Part shown: one piece after another, positions 30,492 through 38,356 of the stretch
Numbering within the stretch: position 1 is the stretch's first letter
Layout of the letters: the number at the start of each line of letters is the position of its first letter
From: Micromonospora antibiotica
Lineage (GTDB): Bacteria; Actinomycetota; Actinomycetes; Mycobacteriales; Micromonosporaceae
Direction of reading: 5' to 3'
Assembly: GCF_017599305.1 (NCBI RefSeq)
Contig: NZ_JAGFWR010000009.1
Location: forward strand, 62,001-126,000
Length of the DNA: 64,000 bases
Translations under genes and position numbers: made by a program
The notes under the pieces: generated by a model
What the model saw: only the letters and a program-made list of their open reading frames with translations
What the model was told of the DNA's origin: nothing
Databases searched by the model: none

Positions 30492-31040
30492 TCAGGCCGC
30501 CTCGGCGCCCTCCTGCTCGCGCTTCTTGTCCGCCAGGGCGGCCGCCGCACGGGCGGCCTTGGAGAGCGGTGCCTGGAACAGGGCCGCGGCCTTGCTCAGG
30601 TTGCCCTTCATCGCGCCGGCCAGCTTGGCCAGCAGCACCTCACGGGACTCCAGGTCGGCGAGCTTCGTGACCTCGGCCGCGGAAATGGCCTTGCCCTCGA
30701 AGACACCGCCCTTGATGACGAGCTTCGGGTTGGCCTTCGCGAAGTCGCGAAGACCCTTCGCCGCCTCGACGACGTCGCCCGAAACGAAAGTCAGCGCGGT
30801 AGGACCGGTGAACAGCTCGTCGAGGCCGGAGATGCCCGCCTCGGTCGCGGCACGCTTTGCCAGCGTGTTCTTCGCGACCGTGTAGGTGGTCTCCTTGCCG
30901 AGCGAGCGCCGCAGCTGGGTGAGCTGGGAAACCGTCAGACCACGGTACTCGGTGAGCACCGCAGCGCCCGAGGTACGGAAGCTCTCGGTCAGCTCAGCGA
31001 CGGCCGTGGCCTTGTCGGCCCGGATCGGCTTGTCCGCCAT
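30492..31040 (-). CDS. rplJ: 50S ribosomal protein L10
   Basis: A 182-aa stalk-base protein (ATAVAELTESFRTSGAAVLTEYRGLTVSQLTQLRRSLG). The C-terminal helix binds L7/L12 dimers. In other bacteria L10-L12 represses its own mRNA leader. The upstream leader here contains a hairpin with a T tract, a candidate control point. Confidence 0.97.
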   Translation of the reverse strand: MADKPIRADKATAVAELTESFRTSGAAVLTEYRGLTVSQLTQLRRSLGKETTYTVAKNTLAKRAATEAGISGLDELFTGPTALTFVSGDVVEAAKGLRDFAKANPKLVIKGGVFEGKAISAAEVTKLADLESREVLLAKLAGAMKGNLSKAAALFQAPLSKAARAAAALADKKREQEGAEAA

Positions 31041-31123
31041 GTCCCTCCTCTCTCGTTACTCGGAGCTGGTCGCCGTCGGGGAGCACAAGGCCCTGCGACG
31101 GCGCCGAAGGCGTCACGACAACG

Positions 31124-31152
31124 AAAAAGCCCCGGCGCAGGGCGCGCGGGGC
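31124..31152 (-). terminator. T-tract hairpin in the rplJL leader (candidate attenuator)
   Basis: On the minus strand, GCCCCG ... CGGGGC forms a stem with an additional inner 3-bp CGC/GCG stem, followed directly by TTTTT. It lies about 84 nt upstream of the rplJ start. It is one of very few hairpins in the window with a real T tract, and its position in the L10 leader suggests transcription attenuation. Confidence 0.55.
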
Positions 31153-31432
31153 GAGGACCGGAGCGATCACCATGGTCGGCAGACCACGGTGAGGAACCGT
31201 ATTACGCTTACCGCCCTGCGCGGGTCGCCCGTCGTCGCGGAGCCTTCGACCGTGCCAAAGCACGGTGACCAGCGGTCTCTGGGTGGAACTACCGGCCCAG
31301 GTTACGCGACACGTCCACCCATCGCCAAATCGCCCCCACCCGCCCTCTCGCCCCACCTTCTCGCCCCAGCCCGGCCCTCAGCGCCAGCCCGGCCCTCAGC
31401 CCCAGCCGGGCCGGCCCGGCACCCACCCCAAC

Positions 31433-31466
31433 GCCAGCGCCAGCGCCAGCGCCAGCGCCAGCGCCA
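31433..31466. repeat. GCCAGC hexanucleotide repeat
   Basis: 5.7 perfect tandem copies of GCCAGC, ending at the left arm of the large inverted repeat. Such a run is prone to slippage. No gene crosses it convincingly. Confidence 0.85.
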
Positions 31467-31545
31467 AGATCGTGCAGCTTCCTGGTTGTAGTGGTCTCGC
31501 GCGGCGCTGAGGCCACTACAACCAGGATCGAGCACGATCTTGGCG
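31462..31545. repeat. large two-part inverted repeat
   Basis: Outer arms CGCCAAGATCGTGC and its complement (31462-31475, 31532-31545) and inner arms CCTGGTTGTAGTGG and its complement (31481-31494, 31513-31526) are all perfect. They are separated by mismatched 5-nt spacers around an 18-nt centre. The 84-bp element can form a long cruciform or RNA hairpin and resembles a repeated extragenic palindrome. Confidence 0.9.
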
Positions 31546-31649
31546 AGCCCGCGACTGTTGCCGGCAGGTCGGGAACAGTGCGAGGTCGAGCAGCAACGGC
31601 CCGACCAGACCGAGCCGGATCAGGAGAAGGCCGGGCCGAGCCAACCACG

Positions 31650-32070
31650 TCAGGCCACGTCGAGCCGGATCGGGACAGGGCCGCGCCGACCCCAGCCACG
31701 TCAGGTCGCGTCGGCCAGGTGAAGCCATGCCACGCCGGACCAGATCCGGCCCCCACCCGCCCCATCAGGTCGCATCGGACCAGGCGGAGCCATGACACAG
31801 CCCGGCCAGATCGGACCCGATCGGGCCCCGCCCCGCCCCATCAGGCCGCGTCGGACCAGGCGGAGCCATGACACAGCCCGGCCAGATCGGACCAGATCCG
31901 GCCCCGCCACGTCAGGCCGCGTCGGACCAGGTGAAGCCATGACACACCGGACCAGATCCGACCAGATCTGGCCCCACCCCGCCACATCAGGCCGCGACGG
32001 ACCAAGTGAAGCCATGCCACGCCGGCCCGGATCGGACCAGATCGGGCCCCGCCACATCAGGTCGCGACGG
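31650..32070. repeat. degenerate tandem repeat array, ~70-bp units
   Basis: Seven units begin with TCAGG at 31650, 31701, 31765, 31841, 31912, 31987 and 32057, a spacing of 51-76 bp. Most share CGCGTCGGACCAGG, GAGCCATG or AAGCCATG, and a GGACCAGATC-like core. Copies differ in length by non-multiples of three, which argues against a protein repeat. The array fills the gap between rplJ and the ABC transporter genes. Confidence 0.8.
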
Positions 32071-32117
32071 GTGGGTGGTCGGCGGACGGTCAGGGGACCG
32101 CTGCCTCCAGGTCCGGG

Positions 32118-32804
32118 TCAGGGGCGGGTCCGTCGCCACCAGGCGTAGCCGGTCAGCGCCACCCCGGCCCAGGCGAGCGCCCAGCCGGAGAGCAGCAGGG
32201 CGGTGCCGGCCGGCAGGGAACCGGCGAGCACCCGGGCGGTGGTCAGCACCGGCGGCACCAGCCAGGGCGCCACCGAGCCGCGCAGGCCCAGTGCCAGGGT
32301 GCCGACCGCACCCACCGCGAGCACCGCGACGCCGTAGCCGGCGGTGCGGGTCAGCGCCCGGCTCGCCAGCGCGCCCAGGGCCACCGCCGGTAGCAGGGCA
32401 AGCAGGTGGGCCCAGAGCCCGAGCGCCAGCGCCGCCACCACCGGCAGGTCACCCGGGCCTGGCGTGGTCACCCCGCCGACCAGCCACGGGAATCCCAACG
32501 CCACCAGCACCGTGCCCACCCCGGCGGCCAGGGCCGCGAGCAGCCCGGCGATCCACTCGCGGGCCGGCCCTACCGACACCATGGCCAGCCGGCGCTGCAC
32601 GTCCGGTTCGACGTCCAGCAGGATCTTGGCCTGCCAGGCCAGCACCGGAAAGAGCACGACGGCGCTGACGCCGTACGCCTCCGCCGGCCGGGCCCGGCCG
32701 CCGCCGTAGAGGATGCCGAGGGCGAGTAGGCCGGCCAGCACCGGTGCCAGCGCCCGTCCGGTACGCAGGAAGCCGGCCAGCCGCATCCGGACCAGCGCGC
32801 TCAC
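32118..32804 (-). CDS. ABC transporter permease-like membrane protein
   Basis: A 228-aa protein with about six membrane segments (for example VLAGLLALGILYGG, AVVLFPVLAWQAKILL, VVAALALGLWAHLLALLPAVALGAL). It has no recognised signature, but its GTG start overlaps the stop of an ABC ATPase by 4 nt, so it is most likely the membrane partner of that ATPase. The layout resembles ABC-2 exporter permeases. Substrate unknown. Confidence 0.75.
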   Translation of the reverse strand: MSALVRMRLAGFLRTGRALAPVLAGLLALGILYGGGRARPAEAYGVSAVVLFPVLAWQAKILLDVEPDVQRRLAMVSVGPAREWIAGLLAALAAGVGTVLVALGFPWLVGGVTTPGPGDLPVVAALALGLWAHLLALLPAVALGALASRALTRTAGYGVAVLAVGAVGTLALGLRGSVAPWLVPPVLTTARVLAGSLPAGTALLLSGWALAWAGVALTGYAWWRRTRP

Positions 32805-33733
32805 CGGGCCACCTCCCCGGGCCGACCACTGCGCGCCGGGTCGACTGTCGACCCGGAGTCAGGAGGCGGGACGCCCACCGACGGCTCCGCCGCCCCCGCA
32901 GGCCCACCGGTGGCCGGGGCCCCGGGACGCCCCGCAGACGGGTCAGCCACCGACGAGGACGGGACGGGTGTGGGCGGCACGAGCACCGGCGTGGGCGGGG
33001 TGGCGGGTTCGCGTACCCGCAGGATGTGGTGGCCGTCGGCGCGCAACCGGGCGACGGTGCCGGCCACCCGCGCGGCCGGCACCGCGACCTCGACCACGGC
33101 GACGGCCCCATCGCCGCTGGCCGCCTCCTCGGTGACCAGTCCGTCGGCCACCGTCCAGTGCCGGGCGCCGGGGAGCCGGACCGTCTCGCCGCGGTGGTCA
33201 CTGACCAGGACCGCTCCCCCGTCGGCCAGCACCTCGTCGATCAGCTCGGGGACCAGGCCCCGGGCTGCCGAGTCCAGCCCCTCCCAGGGCTCGTCGAGCA
33301 CCAGCAGGCCCGGGGTGCGCAGCATCGCCTGAGCCAGGCCCACCTTCTGCGCGGTGCCCTTGGACAGGTCGGGCAGGCGGACCTCGCGGAACGGGGTCAG
33401 CCCCAACCGGTCGGTCCACCGGTCGACGGCCCGGTCGGTGTCGGCCCGGCCGAGGCCGGCGACCCGGCCCATGGCGGTCAGATAGCGGGTCACCGTGCAG
33501 GGCTGGTCGGCGGGGAACCGCTCGGGCACCCAGCCGACGTGCCGGGGCCGGTCGACCACCCGGCCCCGGGCCGGCCGCAGCACCCCCGCGCAGAGTTGCA
33601 GCAGGGTCGACTTGCCGGCCCCGTTGCGGCCGAGCACCACCGCCACCTCGCCCGGGTCGAGCCGGGCCGTGACGCCGCGCAGCACCCACGGGCCGCTCCG
33701 GCCGTATCGAAGCCGGACGTCCTCCAGTCGCAT
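32801..33733 (-). CDS. ABC transporter ATP-binding protein
   Basis: A 310-aa ATPase: Walker A GRNGAGKST (about 38-46), signature LSKGTAQKV (about 132-140), Walker B LLVLDEP and the switch His (SDHRG). The domain ends near residue 205; the remaining 100 residues are a Pro/Ser/Thr-rich tail. The start is the ATG giving MRLEDVRLRYG; no strong ribosome binding site precedes it. With the coupled permease it forms a two-gene exporter inserted between rplA and rplJ. Confidence 0.88.
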   Translation of the reverse strand: MRLEDVRLRYGRSGPWVLRGVTARLDPGEVAVVLGRNGAGKSTLLQLCAGVLRPARGRVVDRPRHVGWVPERFPADQPCTVTRYLTAMGRVAGLGRADTDRAVDRWTDRLGLTPFREVRLPDLSKGTAQKVGLAQAMLRTPGLLVLDEPWEGLDSAARGLVPELIDEVLADGGAVLVSDHRGETVRLPGARHWTVADGLVTEEAASGDGAVAVVEVAVPAARVAGTVARLRADGHHILRVREPATPPTPVLVPPTPVPSSSVADPSAGRPGAPATGGPAGAAEPSVGVPPPDSGSTVDPARSGRPGEVAR

Positions 33734-33762
33734 GGGAGGAGCCTGCCACAGTGCGACATGCG

Positions 33763-33797
33763 GAAGGGCCCCGCCACTGTCCGTGGCGGGGCCCTTC
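33763..33797 (-). terminator. terminator of rplKA
   Basis: A perfect 15-bp inverted repeat (GAAGGGCCCCGCCAC) with a 5-nt loop, 16 nt downstream of the rplA stop. It separates rplKA from the ABC genes and rplJL. Confidence 0.8.
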
Positions 33798-33813
33798 GCG
33801 GGAGAAGCCGGGC

Positions 33814-34530
33814 TCAGCCCTCGGCGCCGGTCTCCTGGAGGTTCTTCACCACGTTCGGGTCGACCGGGACACCCGGACCCATGGTGGTGGCCAGGGTGAC
33901 CTTCTTGAGGTACTTGCCCTTGGCCGCGGACGGCTTGGCGCGCAGGACCTCGTCGAGCACCGCCGCGTAGTTGTCGATCAGCTGGGTCTCGGAGAACGAG
34001 GCCTTGCCGATGATCAGGTGGAGGTTGGAGTGCTTGTCCACCCGGAAGGTGATCTTGCCGCCCTTGATGTCCGAGACGGCCTTGGTGACGTCCATGGTCA
34101 CCGTGCCGGTCTTCGGGTTCGGCATCAGGCCGCGCGGGCCCAGGATCCGCGCGATCCGGCCGATCTTGGCCATCTGGTCCGGAGTGGCGATCGCCGCGTC
34201 GAAGTCCAGCCAACCGCCCTGGATCCGGGCGACCAGCTCGTCCGTGCCCACCTCGTCGGCACCGGCGGCGACGGCCTCCTCGGCCTTCGCGCCGGCGGCG
34301 AAGACGATCACGCGGGCGGTCTTACCGGTGCCGTGCGGCAGGTTGACCACGCCGCGGACCATCTGGTCCGCCTTGCGGGGGTCGACGCCGAGGCGCATGG
34401 CGACCTCGACCGTGGCGTCGAACTTGGCGCTGGTGGTGTCCTTGGCGAGCTTGACCGCCTCGGCCGGGGTGTAGAGCTTCGACTTGTCGACCGCCTCGGC
34501 GGCCTTGCGGTACGTCTTGCTGCGCTGCAT
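33814..34530 (-). CDS. rplA: 50S ribosomal protein L1
   Basis: A 238-aa L1-stalk protein (MQRSKTYRKAAEAVDKSKLYTPAEAVKLAK ... GPRGLMPNPKTGTVT). In other bacteria L1 represses the rplKA mRNA. It lies about 80 nt after rplK. Confidence 0.98.
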   Translation of the reverse strand: MQRSKTYRKAAEAVDKSKLYTPAEAVKLAKDTTSAKFDATVEVAMRLGVDPRKADQMVRGVVNLPHGTGKTARVIVFAAGAKAEEAVAAGADEVGTDELVARIQGGWLDFDAAIATPDQMAKIGRIARILGPRGLMPNPKTGTVTMDVTKAVSDIKGGKITFRVDKHSNLHLIIGKASFSETQLIDNYAAVLDEVLRAKPSAAKGKYLKKVTLATTMGPGVPVDPNVVKNLQETGAEG

Positions 34531-34610
34531 CTCGGGTTACTCCTGTGGTCTCTGGCGGGCCGCGGGTGACGCGCGCCCTCCCACGAACTGATCTTGAGGA
34601 CCGACCGGGG

Positions 34611-35042
34611 TCAGTCGTTGACGACGATGCCCATCGACCGGGCGGTGCCGGCGATGATCTTCGCAGCCTGGTCGATGTCGTTGGCGTTGAGGTCGACCAT
34701 CTTCTTCTCGGCGATCTCGCGCACCTGGGCCTGGCTCACCGAGCCGACCTTCTGGCTCTGCGGCACACCGGAACCCTTGTCGACGCCGGCGGCCTTGAGC
34801 AGCAGCCGGGCGGCGGGCGGGGTCTTCAGGACGAAGGTGAAGGACCGGTCCTCGTACACGCTGATCTCGGCGGGGACGATGTCGCCCCGCTGGGCCTCGG
34901 TCTGCGCGTTGTAGGACTTGCAGAACTCCATGATGTTCACGCCGTGCTGACCGAGCGCGGGGCCCACCGGCGGAGCCGGAGTCGCCTGGCCCGCCTTCAG
35001 CTGAAGCGTGAACGTCTTGACGAGCTTCTTCTTCGGAGGCAT
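34611..35042 (-). CDS. rplK: 50S ribosomal protein L11
   Basis: A 143-aa protein of the GTPase-associated centre (MPPKKKLVKTFTLQLKAGQATPAPPVGPALGQHGVNIMEFCKSYNAQT), the thiostrepton-site protein. The ATG is set by the family N-terminus; 17 upstream codons are open without similarity. It lies about 180 nt downstream of nusG. Confidence 0.98.
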   Translation of the reverse strand: MPPKKKLVKTFTLQLKAGQATPAPPVGPALGQHGVNIMEFCKSYNAQTEAQRGDIVPAEISVYEDRSFTFVLKTPPAARLLLKAAGVDKGSGVPQSQKVGSVSQAQVREIAEKKMVDLNANDIDQAAKIIAGTARSMGIVVND

Positions 35043-35223
35043 GTCACTTCCTGGGGCTTGGAACTGGGAAAGGTGCCGGCCACGGGCGCGCACGGTCAGC
35101 GCGGTACCACAGCGACGTTCAAGAGTAGCGCAGCGCCCGACAGCGCCCCGCGCCGAGGTCCGCGCCGGGAGTAACGACGTCGCCGGCGGCGGGCTGCTGC
35201 CCCACCGCCGGCGACGAACGTCG

Positions 35224-35946
35224 TCAGATCTTGGCGACCTGGTTGAAGTTCAGCTCGACCGGGGTCTCCCGGCCGAAGATCGACACCAGCACCTTGAGCT
35301 TCTGCTGGTCGGCGTTGATCTCGCTGATCGTCGCCGGCAGCGAGGCGAACGCCCCGTCGGTGACGGTGACCGAGTCGCCCACCTCGAAGTCGAGGACCCT
35401 GATCTCGGGCTTGACCTTCTTCTGCTCGGTCTCCACCGCCGGAGCCAGCCACTTGAGCACCTCGTCGAGGCTCAACGGTGCCGGCCGGTCGGCCCGGTCG
35501 GTCGCCCCCACGAAGCCGGTGACCCCCGGCGTGTTGCGCACACACGAGTAGGACTCCGCGGTCAGCTCCATCCGGACCAGGATGTAACCGGGGAAGACCT
35601 TCGCCTGGATCTGGGAACGCTTGCCGTTCTTGACCTCGACCTCTTCCCGGGTCGGCACCTCGACCTGGTAGATGAACTCCTCCATGTCGAGGGAGGTGAT
35701 CCGGGTCTCGAGGTTGGTCTTGACCTTGTTCTCGTAACCGGCGTACGAGTGCACCACGTACCAGTCGCCGGGCGCGTAGCGCAGCTTCTGGCGCAGCTCG
35801 GCGACCGGGTCGTAGTCCTCGTCCGGCTCGGGCTCCGTGGTCGGGAACTCCGGCTCGCTGGCGGCCTCGACCGACTCGTCACTCGCCGCCGTCGCGACCG
35901 TGGACTGGTCGTCCGTGGTCCCGGCGGTCTCGTCGTACTCAGGCAC
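35224..35946 (-). CDS. nusG: transcription termination/antitermination factor NusG
   Basis: A 240-aa factor that binds RNA polymerase and couples it to Rho or S10. An acidic Glu/Asp-rich extension (residues 1-50, typical of actinobacteria) precedes the NGN domain (APGDWYVVHSYAGYENKVKTNLETRI), and the KOW domain is near the C-terminus (FEVGDSVTVTDGAFASLPATI). GTG start, about 40 nt after secE. Confidence 0.97.
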   Translation of the reverse strand: MPEYDETAGTTDDQSTVATAASDESVEAASEPEFPTTEPEPDEDYDPVAELRQKLRYAPGDWYVVHSYAGYENKVKTNLETRITSLDMEEFIYQVEVPTREEVEVKNGKRSQIQAKVFPGYILVRMELTAESYSCVRNTPGVTGFVGATDRADRPAPLSLDEVLKWLAPAVETEQKKVKPEIRVLDFEVGDSVTVTDGAFASLPATISEINADQQKLKVLVSIFGRETPVELNFNQVAKI

Positions 35947-35984
35947 GCTTGCTCACTTCCGTCACTATCGGCTCAGTCGGCCGG

Positions 35985-36404
35985 TCAGCTGGGGCTGCCG
36001 AAGACCCACAGCACGCCCTTCGCGAAGGCGAAGTCGAGAAGGCCCACGATCGTCAGCATCACCGCGACGAAGGTGACCACCACGGCGGTGTAGGTCAGCA
36101 GTTCCTTGCGGGTCGGCCAGATGACCTTACGCAGCTCGGCGACGACCTCGCGGAAGAAACGCGCGATGCGGGCGAACGGCCCCACCCGGTCGGTCTCGGA
36201 CCGGGTCTTCGGCTTGCTGTCGGCAGCACCCGCACGGGTCCGCGACCGGGTCGCGGTGCCGCCCCGGGATACCGGCTCGTCCGCGTCGGGGGCGTCGTCG
36301 TCGGGGGCGTCGTTGTCGGCGGTCACCTCGTCGACGACCTCGTCGCGCTCGTCGCGCAGACCGTCGTCGCCGGCGTCCTCGCCGCGCCGCTTGCTCTCGG
36401 CCAC
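35985..36404 (-). CDS. secE: preprotein translocase subunit SecE
   Basis: A 139-aa protein. The first 85 residues are a charged acidic/Arg-rich extension. The conserved amphipathic helix (FFREVVAELRKVIWPTRKELLTYT) and a single membrane segment (AVVVTFVAVMLTIVGLLDFAFAKGVLWVF) follow. I chose the GTG because GGAGG lies 5 nt upstream. It follows tRNA-Trp and precedes nusG, the conserved order. Confidence 0.93.
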   Translation of the reverse strand: MAESKRRGEDAGDDGLRDERDEVVDEVTADNDAPDDDAPDADEPVSRGGTATRSRTRAGAADSKPKTRSETDRVGPFARIARFFREVVAELRKVIWPTRKELLTYTAVVVTFVAVMLTIVGLLDFAFAKGVLWVFGSPS

Positions 36405-36617
36405 TTCGCCCTCCGTCGCGGGATGTCGGTTCGTACGCCGGGAGGCGTACGCGGCGCTGGTCACGCCGGCCGGACCAACCGTCCCGCGACGGGCCGCGGC
36501 CGGCGGACCGGACGAAGGGCCCCGGGTCGCCCCGGAACCACCCCGCCGATGCCACCACCACGGGCCGGACGCCGCCTTGCGGCGGCGCGACCCACGGGAA
36601 CGGTCAGGCCTGAGGCG

Positions 36618-36690
<73 letters not shown>

Positions 36691-36817
36691 GTGCGGCAAC
36701 GCTCTCCCCACCCGACCTGCACGGCCGGGCAGGGGTCACTTGCCCCACGGCGGACCAGTGTACGGGTACCGCCCCGACTTTCCCAACCGGTCCCGCCCGG
36801 TACGTTTCGACAGGCCG

Positions 36818-37210
36818 TCAGCCGGCCGTCCGCACGACCGCCCGCGCCTGCGAGAGAATCTTCTCCGCACCGCACCGGGCGGTCACATCGAGCCTGGTCA
36901 GCCCGGCTTCGGTGACCTCCTTGACCACCGCGTCCACGGTGATCTCGGTGCCCTCGTCGTCGTCCGGGACGACCACCGGCCGGGTGAAGCGCACCCCGAA
37001 CTCGACCACCGCGTCGGGTGCGCCGGCCCACTCGGTGACCGCCCGACCGACCAGCGCCATGGTGAACATGCCGTGGGCGATCACCCCGGGCAGACCCACC
37101 CTGGTGGCGGTCCGGTCGTTCCAGTGGATCGGGTTGAAGTCGCCCGAGGCGCCCGCGTAGCGGACCAGGTCCGCCCGGGTCACCCGGAACGTCCGGGTCG
37201 ACAGTTCCAC
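36818..37210 (-). CDS. hadB: MaoC-like dehydratase, HadB type
   Basis: A 130-aa hotdog-fold protein of the R-specific hydratase family. It carries the catalytic pair D24 and H29 in GDFNPIHWND and the GVIAHGMFTM segment. In mycobacteria HadB pairs with HadA in the fatty-acid-elongation dehydratase. The GTG start is 1 nt after the hadA stop, with GGGGAG upstream. No hadC is seen here. Confidence 0.85.
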   Translation of the reverse strand: MELSTRTFRVTRADLVRYAGASGDFNPIHWNDRTATRVGLPGVIAHGMFTMALVGRAVTEWAGAPDAVVEFGVRFTRPVVVPDDDEGTEITVDAVVKEVTEAGLTRLDVTARCGAEKILSQARAVVRTAG

Positions 37211-37211
37211 G

Positions 37212-37658
37212 TCAGGACTCCCCACGTACGACGAGCTTGGACCAGACGGCGACCACCGGCTCACCGGCCGAGGTGGTCACGTCGGTGCGGGTGGTCAGGA
37301 AGGCGTGCCCACCCCGGTTGCTGATCTCCTCGATGGTGTTCACGCAGACCAGCTCGTCCCCGGCCACCACCGGCCGGGTGTACGCGAAGCGCTGGTCGCC
37401 GTGGACCACCCGGCTGTAGTCGACCCCGAGCGCCGGATCGTCGACGATCTGCTGGCTGGCGGCCATGGTGATCAGGACCGGGAAGGTGGGCGGGGCGACC
37501 ACGTCCGGGTGGCCGAGGGCACGGGCCGCCGCCGGGTCGTGGTGGGCCGCCTCGGTCGCTCCGATGGCGGTGGCGAACTCGCGGATCTTTTCTCGGCCCA
37601 CCTGGTAGGGGGCGGTCGGCGGATACGTCCGGCCGACGAAGGACGGGTCCAGGGACAT
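37212..37658 (-). CDS. hadA: MaoC-like dehydratase, HadA type
   Basis: A 148-aa hotdog-fold protein (MSLDPSFVGRTYPPTAPYQVGREKIREFATAIG ... VVAPPTFPVLITM ... VVHGDQRFAYTRPVVAGDELVC). It lacks the catalytic D-x4-H motif, as expected of the substrate-binding HadA partner. It lies directly upstream of hadB and about 130 nt downstream of rpmG, the conserved actinobacterial order. Confidence 0.85.
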   Translation of the reverse strand: MSLDPSFVGRTYPPTAPYQVGREKIREFATAIGATEAAHHDPAAARALGHPDVVAPPTFPVLITMAASQQIVDDPALGVDYSRVVHGDQRFAYTRPVVAGDELVCVNTIEEISNRGGHAFLTTRTDVTTSAGEPVVAVWSKLVVRGES

Positions 37659-37790
37659 GCCGCCGAACCTACACGGGACGCACGAACGCCGACCCGTACG
37701 GGCAGGCGGCTGTGAAGGCCGCGCCATCCGTGCGGATCGGCGTCCGAGGTGATCGCTTGCGGACCGGGCCGGCCGGTGGCCGGCCGAGGG

Positions 37791-37958
37791 TCAGCGGGTC
37801 TCGCGGTGGACCGTGTGCTTGCCGTCCCGGGGGCAGAACTTCTTCAGCTCGATGCGGTCCGGGTCGTTACGGCGGTTCTTACGCGTGATGTAGTTGCGCT
37901 CTTTGCACTCCACACACGCCAAAGTGATCTTCGGCCGGACATCGGTCGCCTTCGCCAC
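37791..37958 (-). CDS. rpmG: 50S ribosomal protein L33, zinc type
   Basis: A 55-aa protein starting AKATDVRPKITLACVECKERNYITRK with a GTG start. CVEC ... and a second, partly degenerate pair (FCPRDGKH) mark the zinc form, although the second site has one Cys only. It lies upstream of hadA. Confidence 0.94.
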   Translation of the reverse strand: MAKATDVRPKITLACVECKERNYITRKNRRNDPDRIELKKFCPRDGKHTVHRETR

Positions 37959-38089
37959 GGCGGAGTGCCTTCCTCGCTACGGATATCAACTACAGCGCAT
38001 CAGCCTACGCGGACGATGCCTGGACACGCAAAGCGGGCGCCTGTGGCGCCCGTCCCACTCACCACCGGGATGAGCCCGGAGGACGAGAG

Positions 38090-38162
38090 TAGCGGTGGCC
38101 GGAATTGAACCGGCGACACAGCGATTATGAGCCGCTTGCTCTGCCATCTGAGCTACACCGCC
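38090..38162 (-). tRNA. trnM: tRNA-Met (CAT)
   Basis: A 73-nt cloverleaf with acceptor GGCGGTG/CACCGCT (first pair G-T), anticodon loop CTCATAA (anticodon CAT) and T-arm GCCGG-TTCAATT-CCGGC. A paired first base pair fits the elongator rather than the initiator form. Confidence 0.95.
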
Positions 38163-38187
38163 GAGGCGGGTCCCAAAGGACCCTCTG

Positions 38188-38260
38188 AGCCCCCTTACGG
38201 AATCGAACCGTAGACCTTCTCCTTACCATGGAGACGCTCTGCCGACTGAGCTAAGGGGGC
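38188..38260 (-). tRNA. trnT: tRNA-Thr (GGT)
   Basis: A 73-nt cloverleaf with acceptor GCCCCCT/AGGGGGC and anticodon loop ATGGTAA (anticodon GGT). It lies 25 nt from tRNA-Met, probably cotranscribed with it and rpmG. Confidence 0.95.
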
Positions 38261-38356
38261 CTACCCGATCACCCCGGAGGGCGTCGCGCAGGGGATACAT
38301 TACACGGCACCGCGCCGGGGGTGAAATGGGATCCCCCGATACCGCGTCGGCACAGC

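Noticed and set aside
31650..32070. CRISPR or protein-coding repeat
   Set aside because: Units diverge and vary in length, and repeats are not separated by unique spacers; length changes break any frame.
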